From contig CATKXA010000009.1 in assembly GCA_949840475.1 (NCBI GenBank), positions 1-21,632 on the forward strand: 21,632 nt of DNA, written 5' to 3'. Position 1 is the stretch's first letter. Every line of letters begins with the position of its first letter. Shown here piece by piece: positions 8,755 through 14,893 of this stretch. A model generated the notes under the pieces. The model was not told where the DNA came from, did not search any database, and saw only the letters and a program-made list of their open reading frames with translations. The stretch comes from an uncultured Thermoanaerobacterales bacterium (GTDB lineage Bacteria > Bacillota > Clostridia > Christensenellales > UBA1242). A program made the position numbers and the translations under genes.

Positions 8755-9204
8755 CTATTTTCTTTTAGCAGTAACAACAACAGCAAGTTTTCCAATCACA
8801 CCTTTATAGAGTTTAACATCAACTATAAACTTACCCTCAGATTTAATTGGAGCAGACATTTCAATCTTCTTTTTATCAATGCTGTACCCTACTTTTGAAA
8901 GCTCTTCGGCTATCTCTTTATTGCTTATTGAGCCAAATGTTTTTCCGTTGTCCCCAATTAAAATATTCATGTTTAAAACAACGTTTTTAAGTTTTTCAGC
9001 CACAGCCTTTGCACTATCTGTTTGCTCTTTTATCTTCTTTTGCTCATTTGCTTTTTCTATTGCATTCATGCTTAAGTTCGCAGAATTTGCATTTACTGCT
9101 AGCTTGTTTTTTAATAAATAATTGTTTGCGTAACCATCGCTAACATTAACAATGTCCCCTTTCTTACCAAGAGCTTTAACGTCCACGCTTAATATAACTC
9201 TCAT
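8755..9204 (-). CDS. rplI: 50S ribosomal protein L9
   Basis: The 149 residues match L9 in full. The N-terminal rRNA-binding domain has the signature MRVILSVDVKALGKKGDIV followed by VSDGYANNYL. A long connecting helix spans about 41-75. The C-terminal domain includes GKTFGSIS and the closing GKLAVVVTA strand. L9 binds 23S rRNA near the L1 stalk base and affects reading fidelity. GGGAGG lies seven bases upstream of the ATG. The gene ends in TAG and is followed at once by a terminator. It stands alone here, whereas in many Firmicutes rplI sits with a DHH phosphodiesterase and dnaB, or with rpsF-ssb-rpsR. Confidence 0.95.
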   Translation of the reverse strand: MRVILSVDVKALGKKGDIVNVSDGYANNYLLKNKLAVNANSANLSMNAIEKANEQKKIKEQTDSAKAVAEKLKNVVLNMNILIGDNGKTFGSISNKEIAEELSKVGYSIDKKKIEMSAPIKSEGKFIVDVKLYKGVIGKLAVVVTAKRK

Positions 9205-9273
9205 ACTATCCTCCCTTGTTTGTTACTAAGTATCTTTTTAGCCATAACTTAAGTGACTTTAGTTTATACATAA

Positions 9274-9303
9274 AATATAACTCTAACTATAACAATTTGT
9301 CAA
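9274..9303 (-). promoter_or_regulatory. Promoter of rplI
   Basis: A perfect TTGACA on the minus strand (9298-9303) is followed after 18 bases by TATATT (9274-9279). The leader before the rplI ATG is about 60 bases. No ribosomal-protein leader structure was recognised in it. Confidence 0.6.
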
Positions 9304-9382
9304 ACTAATAAACTTTAAATAAAAACAATCGATTGAATAAAAATTTAGCAATGGTTAAAAATAAGAATATTGGAGGATAAAT

Positions 9383-9670
9383 ATGTTTGATTTAAAATGT
9401 AAAAGACAAGGCTGTGTTTATAATGAAAATTGTAATTGCACAGCAAAAGATGTTATGGTTGGCTCAACCACTGAGTGCAAAACATACGTTGATAGTGGAA
9501 AAACTAAAAACCAAAAAGATAAAATTGCTCAAACTCCAACCAGAAAGAATGTACACGTTAGTTGCGACGCAAAGTGCCTCTTTAATAAAGAATGTAAATG
9601 CAAAGCCAACGGAATATCTGTCATGACAAACGACAATAAACCCGAATGTTGCACCTTTATGCCAAAATAA
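9383..9670 (+). CDS. Tandem DUF1540 cysteine-rich protein
   Basis: A 95-residue protein made of two DUF1540 units joined by a Lys-rich linker at about 38-56. Unit one has Cys6, Cys11, Cys17, Cys19 and Cys32. Unit two has Cys61, Cys65, Cys71, Cys73, Cys89 and Cys90. Both follow the pattern C...C-[VL]-[YF]-N-x-x-C-x-C-x-A, a short beta segment, then C-x-[TF]. DUF1540 proteins are small clostridial and bacillar proteins with a presumed metal site; their function is not established. GGAGG seven bases before the ATG supports the start. A weak TTGAAT-17-TAAAAA promoter lies at 9333-9361. A strong terminator follows immediately. Monocistronic and divergent from rplI. Confidence 0.8.
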   Translation: MFDLKCKRQGCVYNENCNCTAKDVMVGSTTECKTYVDSGKTKNQKDKIAQTPTRKNVHVSCDAKCLFNKECKCKANGISVMTNDNKPECCTFMPK

Positions 9671-9698
9671 AAAGTTCCAGCAGAAGCTGGAACTTTTT
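9670..9698. terminator. Bidirectional terminator between DUF1540 gene and fic
   Basis: A 12-pair stem aaaagttccagc (9670-9681) with gctggaactttt (9686-9697) and an AGAA loop, flanked by A and T runs. It overlaps the last base of the DUF1540 stop codon and lies directly beyond the stop of the convergent Fic gene, so it can end both transcripts. Confidence 0.9.
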
Positions 9699-9700
9699 AT

Positions 9701-10597
9701 TTATTCTGGTTGGTCTTCATCGTTTTTATCTCTATTCAAATCGTCCTCAATGCTTGCAATTCTATAGTTACGAATCTGCGTAGCCATAGCCTTGCATCTT
9801 TCATAAATAATTTTTGCAAATGTCAAACTTAAATTGGTTACATCTCTATCCACAATCGCTTCTTTTACTGATTGCAAAAACACATCCCTGTCGTCACCAT
9901 CTATATACATATCCGGGTAACCGCTTTGTTCTAGAATAAAGTTTAGTGCCATTAAAGCAACTCTTTTGTTTCCATCCATGTGCGGTTGAATTCTTATATA
10001 TTCTGAAACAAATTTCGCACCTTTAATAATCGCATGGTCTGTTGCCCATTCGTTATTGTATTTACAAAACAATGTTGCGACACGTGAAGCAACCATACTT
10101 CCTTCAACAGGAGCAAAATATCCTTGTCCCATCAAAATCTCGTTATCGCTTGCATTTCGTAAGCGATAACGGACTATATTTCGTTTGTCGGGCTCGCCAG
10201 CGACCATCAATACATGTGCCTTAATTAGTAAACTATCGTCAAAATACTCGTTGTTTATCGCAGCTTCATGAACCATTTCACAAGCATCTTGATAAGCCAT
10301 GACTTTAGCTACATCTTCCTTTTCTTTAAGTATTTGATTCTCAGTCTTCTCTTTTACCGAAATAATATCTATAGCTGTATTATCTTCAAGTCCCAAATAA
10401 CTATGAGCACTCTCTCTAAATCTTTGTACACGAGCTGCATCTGTACAAATTACTCGCCTTGCATTATCATGCGTATTAAAATAATGTCTAATGGAAGCAT
10501 TTAGCTCATCAATTTCTTTAAGTTTAGGCGCTACTTTATCATAGTCAACCATATATGGTTGCGTATCCAATTCTTCAGTTAACCATTTTTTATCCAT
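9701..10597 (-). CDS. Fic-domain protein with catalytic His replaced by Gln
   Basis: Fic proteins usually transfer AMP or related groups to target hydroxyls through the motif HPFx[DE]GN[GK]R. I place the start at the ATG at 10595-10597 (298 residues), because AAGGAGG lies five bases upstream; an ATG 13 codons earlier has no such site. Residues 203-212 read IQPHMDGNKR: the anion-binding GN and final Arg are intact, but the catalytic His position holds Gln204 (codon CAA). An N-terminal helical region resembling the Fic_N part has SYLGLEDN at about 66-73, reminiscent of but not matching the inhibitory SxxxE[GN] motif. The flap region GQGYFAPVEGS at about 158-168 looks normal. The tail is very acidic. 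It could be an inactive or altered-specificity Fic protein. Its neighbour upstream on the same strand is a radical SAM gene. Confidence 0.85.
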   Translation of the reverse strand: MDKKWLTEELDTQPYMVDYDKVAPKLKEIDELNASIRHYFNTHDNARRVICTDAARVQRFRESAHSYLGLEDNTAIDIISVKEKTENQILKEKEDVAKVMAYQDACEMVHEAAINNEYFDDSLLIKAHVLMVAGEPDKRNIVRYRLRNASDNEILMGQGYFAPVEGSMVASRVATLFCKYNNEWATDHAIIKGAKFVSEYIRIQPHMDGNKRVALMALNFILEQSGYPDMYIDGDDRDVFLQSVKEAIVDRDVTNLSLTFAKIIYERCKAMATQIRNYRIASIEDDLNRDKNDEDQPE

Positions 10598-10616
10598 AAT
10601 AGCCTCCTTTTCCTTT

Positions 10617-10645
10617 ATTTTATCACTTAGATTCAATTATTTCAA
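10617..10645 (-). promoter_or_regulatory. Promoter of the fic gene
   Basis: On the minus strand, TTGAAA (10640-10645) and TAAAAT (10617-10622) are 17 bases apart. Initiation near 10610 would leave the AAGGAGG site almost at the 5' end. A second consensus TATAAT lies at 10647-10652, and its -35 region overlaps a perfect 12-base palindrome (agtaaatttact, 10664-10675) that could be an operator. Confidence 0.55.
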
Positions 10646-10689
10646 TATTATACAACAATTAATAGTAAATTTACTTCAATTAGTTTTTT

Positions 10690-11715
10690 CTACTCTTGGT
10701 TTGGTTCATTGTGCAAGAATTTTATATTATTGTCTTCTAGCACCTGCCCTCTCTGTTTCAATAACCATTCTATAGCTTTTCTATCTTTAAAAGCTTGTGA
10801 TTTATAATATCTTTTAACTACTCTTATTGGCATTAAATACTCTTCATAGTATCTATTATATCTTCTTATATACTCTGAGTCCGTAAATGCAACATGTGGG
10901 TTCGCCCTCTGCATTATGTTAGACATTTTATCCGTCAAAATATTACCAAAGCTAAGCAATTTTTCATTTTCGTAAGACAAGTTGTTTGGAACAACCTCGC
11001 CAGTCGCACCAACATTAATAAACCCACCCACTAATACACTATTTTGCCTTTCATAAACGACTACTCTTGGATTTTTATTATCAACTTTTTTAATGTCTGT
11101 ATTTGCTGTTACGCCTCTGCCCTCATTTATAATGTCAACATCACAATTAAATGAAGATATCACAGCATTTTGTCCAAAGACATCTTGATATTTTTTAGCA
11201 TTATCCAAAATATCCTCTAAATATATTCCTCGTCTTTGAAACTCTTGTATGTGAAATTTATCTAAGCTAAACCTAATAATTAATGGTTCTTTATCATCAA
11301 ACATTTCAGGGTCTATGCCAATATGACTACGCATAACATATTCTTTAAGTTCTAATAAATTTTTAGCAAACTCGTCGTTAAAAACCACACCATTAGTTGT
11401 TAAGTTAATGCTCCTAACAACAACCTTATTTTTCTTTAGCGAAGCAGTGACATCTTTAATAAGTCTTGGGGTAATAGATAGTTCCCCTCCACCCAAAGTC
11501 ATATCTCTTAAATAGACAAATTTAGAAAAAGTTGCATCTAGTATTTGTGGCGTTATATCCACATTCCTTGCAGTGCCTCTGAGGCAATGTGCACACTTTA
11601 AATTACACTTTTGCGTAAGTATAACCTCAAGATAATCGCCTTGTATCTTCTTTTTATCAAGAAAATCTAGATTTTGAGGCTTTCTTTTTAAATTTAATAA
11701 TTCTGTGATTTTCAT
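10690..11715 (-). CDS. Radical SAM protein, substrate unknown
   Basis: A 341-residue radical SAM enzyme when started at the ATG at 11713-11715. The iron-sulfur motif CNLKCAHC gives Cys37, Cys41 and Cys44 (CxxxCxxC), followed by the SAM-contacting LGGGE at 74-78 and LTTNG at 105-109. There is one further cysteine, Cys191, and no C-terminal SPASM or Twitch cysteine cluster, so it probably carries one cluster only. The C-terminal third (about 270-335) is rich in Arg, Tyr and Lys. The substrate is not evident; no peptide precursor gene is adjacent. The start choice rests on the promoter: an earlier in-frame ATG at 11731-11733 lies inside the promoter spacer. With the chosen start the mRNA would be leaderless. 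Ends in TAG. Confidence 0.8.
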   Translation of the reverse strand: MKITELLNLKRKPQNLDFLDKKKIQGDYLEVILTQKCNLKCAHCLRGTARNVDITPQILDATFSKFVYLRDMTLGGGELSITPRLIKDVTASLKKNKVVVRSINLTTNGVVFNDEFAKNLLELKEYVMRSHIGIDPEMFDDKEPLIIRFSLDKFHIQEFQRRGIYLEDILDNAKKYQDVFGQNAVISSFNCDVDIINEGRGVTANTDIKKVDNKNPRVVVYERQNSVLVGGFINVGATGEVVPNNLSYENEKLLSFGNILTDKMSNIMQRANPHVAFTDSEYIRRYNRYYEEYLMPIRVVKRYYKSQAFKDRKAIEWLLKQRGQVLEDNNIKFLHNEPNQE

Positions 11716-11721
11716 ACGTAT

Positions 11722-11750
11722 ATTATAATACATTCTTTTCTAACTTTCAA
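11722..11750 (-). promoter_or_regulatory. Promoter giving a leaderless radical SAM mRNA
   Basis: On the minus strand, TTGAAA (11745-11750), a spacer of exactly 17 bases, then TATAAT (11722-11727). Six bases (atacgt) separate the -10 from an ATG, so the A of that ATG sits at the expected +1 position. No ribosome binding site is present or possible. The -35 begins just beyond the rplL terminator. Confidence 0.75.
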
Positions 11751-11756
11751 TAGCAA

Positions 11757-11783
11757 ATAAAAAAACGAGCAAAAGCTCGTTTT
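11757..11783 (-). terminator. Intrinsic terminator of rplJ-rplL
   Basis: A nine-pair stem aaaacgagc (11762-11770) with gctcgtttt (11775-11783), an AAAA loop and a long T run on the minus strand. It ends the rplJL operon, so there is no cotranscribed rpoB downstream. Confidence 0.9.
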
Positions 11784-11812
11784 ATAACTTCACACTTAAT
11801 TTTTAATTGCGA

Positions 11813-12187
11813 TTAAACTAATTCAACAACTGCACCAGCAGCTTTGAATTTTTCTACCATTTCGTTTGCAGCTTCTTTGCTAACGTTCTCTTTGATTTTT
11901 GCGCCAGGAGCACTTTCAACCAAAGCTTTAGACTCAGAAAGTCCAAGACCAGTGATTTCACGAACAACTTTAATAACGTTGATCTTGTTTGCACCAATAT
12001 CTTTAAGAACAACTGTGAATTCAGTTTTCTCTTCTTCTGCTGGAGCAGCAGCACCTGCTGCAGGAGCAGCAACTGCCATAGCAGCAGCACTAACACCAAA
12101 CTCTTCTTCAAGAGCTTTAACTAGGTCATTTAGTTCGATAACTGAAAGACCTTTAATATCTTCGATAAATTTTTTAATATCTGCCAT
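11813..12187 (-). CDS. rplL: 50S ribosomal protein L7/L12
   Basis: The 124 residues match L7/L12 fully. The N-terminal dimerisation domain (about 1-32) contains IEDIKGLSVIELNDLVKALE. An Ala/Pro-rich hinge spans about 34-52. The C-terminal factor-binding domain has EKTEFTVVL, KINVIKVVREITGLGLSEAK-like sequence with Ser in place of the usual residue, and ends in GAVVELV. Multiple copies form the ribosomal stalk that recruits and activates EF-Tu and EF-G. TAGGAG lies seven bases before the ATG. It follows rplJ after 37 bases in the same operon. Confidence 0.97.
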   Translation of the reverse strand: MADIKKFIEDIKGLSVIELNDLVKALEEEFGVSAAAMAVAAPAAGAAAPAEEEKTEFTVVLKDIGANKINVIKVVREITGLGLSESKALVESAPGAKIKENVSKEAANEMVEKFKAAGAVVELV

Positions 12188-12224
12188 TTTATTTCTCCTA
12201 TAAATTTGTTTGTTTTATTTTTAA

Positions 12225-12713
12225 TTATGCTTGCTTCTCTGCAATTTGCTTCAAAGCTACAGCAAGCCCACGCATAGGCATTGTAAGCATTCCAAGTAGT
12301 TGAGCCACCAATATCTCTTTTGATGGGATAGCGGCAAGTTTCTTAGTAGCAGTGGCATCAAGTTGTTTACCATCAAACCAACAAGCTTTAACTTTAATAA
12401 CTTTATATTTAGCTTCTCCATCAACCGCAATCTTGGCAGGAACTATAGCATCTTCATTATGGAACGCAACAGCTGTTGTGCCTTCAAGAAGATTTGAATC
12501 AAATTTGATTCCAAGCTCTTCAAACGCAATTTTCATAAGTCTATTTTTATAAACTTTGAATGTTGCACCAGCTTCTCTAAAAGCTTTACGAAGCTCAGTT
12601 ACTTGAGCAACAGTTAAACCTTTATAGTCAACCAAAACAACGTTTTTAGCATCGCGAGCGTGATTCTTGATTTCTTCAACAACAAGCTTTTTGTTTTCAA
12701 AATTTGCTGACAT
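12225..12713 (-). CDS. rplJ: 50S ribosomal protein L10
   Basis: L10 anchors the L7/L12 dimers to the ribosome and autoregulates its own operon through a leader RNA. I place the start at the ATG at 12711-12713 (162 residues, beginning MSANFENKK), because GGGAGG lies six bases upstream; the open frame extends 24 codons further upstream only through the leader and attenuator, where it is not coding. Visible family features are VVLVDYKGLTVAQVTELR at about 25-42, FKVYKNRLMKIA at about 52-63, the GTTAVAF segment, and a C-terminal helix for L7/L12 binding. Length is normal for the family. Confidence 0.96.
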   Translation of the reverse strand: MSANFENKKLVVEEIKNHARDAKNVVLVDYKGLTVAQVTELRKAFREAGATFKVYKNRLMKIAFEELGIKFDSNLLEGTTAVAFHNEDAIVPAKIAVDGEAKYKVIKVKACWFDGKQLDATATKKLAAIPSKEILVAQLLGMLTMPMRGLAVALKQIAEKQA

Positions 12714-12740
12714 TATTTTCCTCCCTTTTAGTGTGAAGTG

Positions 12741-12790
12741 AAAATAAAAACCCTTGTGCTTTGCTAAACAAAGGAACAAGGGCATAAAAA
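12741..12790 (-). terminator. Attenuator hairpin in the rplJ leader
   Basis: On the minus strand the outer stem cccttgt/acaaggg (plus 12751-12757 with 12776-12782) encloses an inner ctttg/caaag stem. It is followed by TTTTTATTTT, about 30 bases before the rplJ ribosome binding site. Its position between the L10 leader fold and the gene marks it as a conditional terminator. Confidence 0.8.
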
Positions 12791-12869
12791 GCTACCTATA
12801 ATTGTTCCTCGGTAAGATATTAAGGCGACTAGCCACTTACTGTCTTCGGCACTTAAATTTTTATTAACA
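12791..12869 (-). promoter_or_regulatory. Ribosomal protein L10 leader RNA
   Basis: The minus strand carries the recognised L10-leader core: GCCGAAGACAGTAAG paired with CTTACCGAGG, with CCTTAATAT between the arms. L10 (or L10-L12) binds this fold in Firmicutes and represses the operon when in excess. Here the likely output is attenuation, since a terminator hairpin directly follows. The predicted transcript start is near 12869. Confidence 0.85.
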
Positions 12870-12875
12870 AAAGTA

Positions 12876-12903
12876 ATTATACACACTTTTAAGCATATGT
12901 CAA
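12876..12903 (-). promoter_or_regulatory. Consensus promoter of rplJ-rplL
   Basis: Perfect TTGACA (12898-12903) and perfect TATAAT (12876-12881) on the minus strand with a 16-base spacer. It is the strongest promoter in the window, as expected for a stalk-protein operon. Confidence 0.85.
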
Positions 12904-12926
12904 GCACTATTGCTTTATTTATATAT

Positions 12927-12955
12927 AAAAAAATCCCCTAGATTTTCTAAGGGAC
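12927..12955 (-). terminator. Terminator of the 104-residue gene
   Basis: On the minus strand, tcccttaga pairs with tctagggga (one U-G pair) around an AAA loop, followed by seven Ts. On the plus strand the same site has a C-A mismatch, so it works best for the minus-strand gene that ends at 12961. It separates that gene from the rplJ promoter. Confidence 0.8.
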
Positions 12956-12960
12956 AAAAG

Positions 12961-13275
12961 TTAATTGTCTTCACCTGGCTGAGAAGTTTTCTTAAGTTCA
13001 CACAACTTTTCGCTCACAATATGTCCTGCTTTTCTGCAAACCTCATTCTGCTTATAAAGTTCAGTTATTTTAGCAGAAATCTTTGGAGAATGACCACACA
13101 CATTAAAAGTTTCATGATCTCTTAAATCTTTAATATCTGCATTGTTTGCGTCAATTCTTGCACATAGCACATCCATAGCGGCGTCAAGTTCTTCAACAGT
13201 TGCCTCCGCAATATGAGCCTCAACATATGGAACAATTTCTTCAAATTTTTGTGCCTCTAAATCAATTTTAAACAT
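12961..13275 (-). CDS. Hypothetical 104-residue protein
   Basis: Not recognised. I place the start at the ATG at 13273-13275, because AAGGAGG lies seven bases upstream; an earlier in-frame ATG would overlap that site. The protein is soluble, largely helical by appearance and acidic in the first half (VEAHIAEATVEELDAAMDV), with four cysteines at 38, 60, 80 and 92 and a CGHSPK segment at 60-65. The cysteines are widely spaced and do not form an obvious zinc or iron-sulfur motif. It has its own promoter and terminator, so it is monocistronic. It occupies the place, just upstream of rplJ, where rplA and rplK are usually found, but it resembles neither. Confidence 0.7.
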   Translation of the reverse strand: MFKIDLEAQKFEEIVPYVEAHIAEATVEELDAAMDVLCARIDANNADIKDLRDHETFNVCGHSPKISAKITELYKQNEVCRKAGHIVSEKLCELKKTSQPGEDN

Positions 13276-13303
13276 ATAAAAGCCTCCTTTTTTTAACAAT
13301 TAT

Positions 13304-13332
13304 ATTTTACCACAAATTCACAAATTTGTCAA
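13304..13332 (-). promoter_or_regulatory. Promoter of the 104-residue gene
   Basis: Perfect TTGACA (13327-13332), a 17-base spacer ending in TGG, then TAAAAT (13304-13309) on the minus strand, an extended -10 promoter. The predicted leader is about 22 bases and holds the AAGGAGG site. Confidence 0.75.
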
Positions 13333-13353
13333 TGTTTCTGGTAGTAAACTAAG

Positions 13354-14709
13354 CTACACTATTTGTCCCCTCAAAGCCTTTGGGTAATGATTCTTTAATT
13401 TTCCACCACTTGCCTTTCCACCACCAAGAGGCACTCCGTTCACTAAAACACAAACGTAGCCTGTTTTGTCGCTTGCTATTTCATTTCCTGAAATATACTG
13501 ATTTACTCTTTCATCGTATATAGCTAAATCTATTTTGTTTTTCATTTCTTTGCCAAATGCTTTAAAAAACTGATGATGAACTACAAGTCTATTCTTTACG
13601 ATTTCGCCTAACCTAACACCAATATTTATTATTCCATATTTAACAAACGGGAAATCAACTTCACTTATAAAAATATTGTTTCCAACTTTATAGTAATTAA
13701 AATCAGCTCTACCAATAGTTTCCACCAAAAATTCTTTAGCAATAGTTAGCTCTGCTTTGCTAGGCTGTTGATAGTTATCTTTTTTAGAGCTTTTATAACT
13801 TTCCGCTTCACTTTGTTTAACCAGTTTTGCAACAAACTGTCCTTCTCCAAAGTCATTAAACGGATAACATCTTCCACATTTAGTAAGCTCAACATTGCCA
13901 CCTACTGCCTTGCCGCTTGAAACTTTATCTTTTACCTCATCACAAAGCTCTTGAATGCTGTAGCCAAACTCACTTGAAAACTTTAAAACTGTATGCTCAT
14001 TTTCGGTCACATTAAAAGTGCAAGTCGAGTAAATCAAAGTACCGCCTGTTTTTAGCATCTTGTCTGCCTGCTTTAAAATCTCTAGTTGTCTTTGATGATT
14101 ATACTCCGCAAGCCCAGCATTCCATTCGCTGATAGTAGATTGGTCTTTTCTAAACATTCCCTCACCAGAGCATGGAGCATCTACTAAGATTTTATCAAAG
14201 TAACCTAAAAAGTTTTCTGCCAGCTTTTCAGTCTCTAAGCTAGTTATTAAACAATTTTTAAAACCTTGCCTTTCAATATTAGATTGTAGTATGGAAGCCC
14301 TTGACTTTACAATCTCATTGGCAACAACAATCCCAGCTTGGTTTATAGATAGTATTTGGCTAGTTTTACCACCTGGTGCAGAACATAAATCTAAAATCTT
14401 CTCGCCATCACATACCTCCATTGCATTGACAGCAAGCATACTTGAAGGCTCCTGCATATAAATTAGTCCTGCATGAAAGTAAACGGTTTTTCCAAGTTTT
14501 TCCTCGGTCAAAAGCTCAAAACAATTTTTGAAACCTTCTATTGGTTTCGCATTAAACGCAAAGATTTTTAAAAAGTCGCTATTTTTTATATAATTTTGAT
14601 TGACTGTAAATCCTCTTTTTGCGTTTTTTGAAAAACAGGCTATATATTTATCATAGTCACTTTTTAGTAAATCTTTCATTCTATCCAAATAAATATCAGG
14701 TAATTGCAT
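13354..14709 (-). CDS. RsmF/NSUN-type rRNA (cytosine-C5) methyltransferase
   Basis: A 451-residue m5C RNA methyltransferase that uses S-adenosylmethionine. The SAM loop is LDLCSAPGGKT at 106-116. Motif IV is DAPCSGEGMFRKD at 177-189 with Cys180. Motif VI is STCTFNVTENE at 228-238 with the catalytic Cys230. The C-terminal 130 residues match the PUA-like RNA-binding region of the RsmF group, including VHHQFFKAFG at about 374-383 and GVPLGGGKASGGKLKNHYPK at about 424-443. This domain order fits the Firmicutes relatives of RsmF that modify 16S rRNA; the exact target base cannot be read from the sequence. GAGGGG lies six bases before the ATG. Ends in TAG. Divergent from typA. Confidence 0.9.
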   Translation of the reverse strand: MQLPDIYLDRMKDLLKSDYDKYIACFSKNAKRGFTVNQNYIKNSDFLKIFAFNAKPIEGFKNCFELLTEEKLGKTVYFHAGLIYMQEPSSMLAVNAMEVCDGEKILDLCSAPGGKTSQILSINQAGIVVANEIVKSRASILQSNIERQGFKNCLITSLETEKLAENFLGYFDKILVDAPCSGEGMFRKDQSTISEWNAGLAEYNHQRQLEILKQADKMLKTGGTLIYSTCTFNVTENEHTVLKFSSEFGYSIQELCDEVKDKVSSGKAVGGNVELTKCGRCYPFNDFGEGQFVAKLVKQSEAESYKSSKKDNYQQPSKAELTIAKEFLVETIGRADFNYYKVGNNIFISEVDFPFVKYGIINIGVRLGEIVKNRLVVHHQFFKAFGKEMKNKIDLAIYDERVNQYISGNEIASDKTGYVCVLVNGVPLGGGKASGGKLKNHYPKALRGQIV

Positions 14710-14730
14710 AAAAAACCCCTCGTGCTTTTT

Positions 14731-14759
14731 ATTATAAAGAAAAAGTTACTTATAAGCAA
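14731..14759 (-). promoter_or_regulatory. Promoter of the rRNA methyltransferase gene
   Basis: On the minus strand a perfect TATAAT (14731-14736) follows a weak TTGCTT (14754-14759) after 17 bases. The predicted leader is about 15 bases. Confidence 0.55.
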
Positions 14760-14794
14760 ATATTTATTTATATATAATATAATTAAAAAATAAC

Positions 14795-14823
14795 TTGACG
14801 GATAATCATTTGAGGTTTAAAAT
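14795..14823 (+). promoter_or_regulatory. Promoter of typA
   Basis: TTGACG (14795-14800), a 17-base spacer and TAAAAT (14818-14823) on the plus strand. The predicted start is near 14830, which makes a leader of about 64 bases beginning with the hairpin at 14832-14861. Confidence 0.7.
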
Positions 14824-14831
14824 GTTTTTTG

Positions 14832-14861
14832 CTTGAAATAATAGTTTCAAGTTGTTTTTTT
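14832..14861 (+). terminator. Terminator-like hairpin in the typA leader
   Basis: cttgaaa (14832-14838) pairs with tttcaag (14845-14851) around a six-base loop and is followed by TTGTTTTTTT. It lies between the typA promoter and its ribosome binding site, so it could attenuate typA. The stem is short and AT-rich, so termination would be weak. It may also protect the 5' end. Confidence 0.5.
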
Positions 14862-14893
14862 GTAAAGATAAAACCACATATTAGGAGAAAAAA

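Noticed and set aside
12714..12785. N-terminal extension of L10
   Set aside because: The extra 24 codons run through the attenuator hairpin and the ribosome binding site, and L10 homologues start at the MSANFENKK position.
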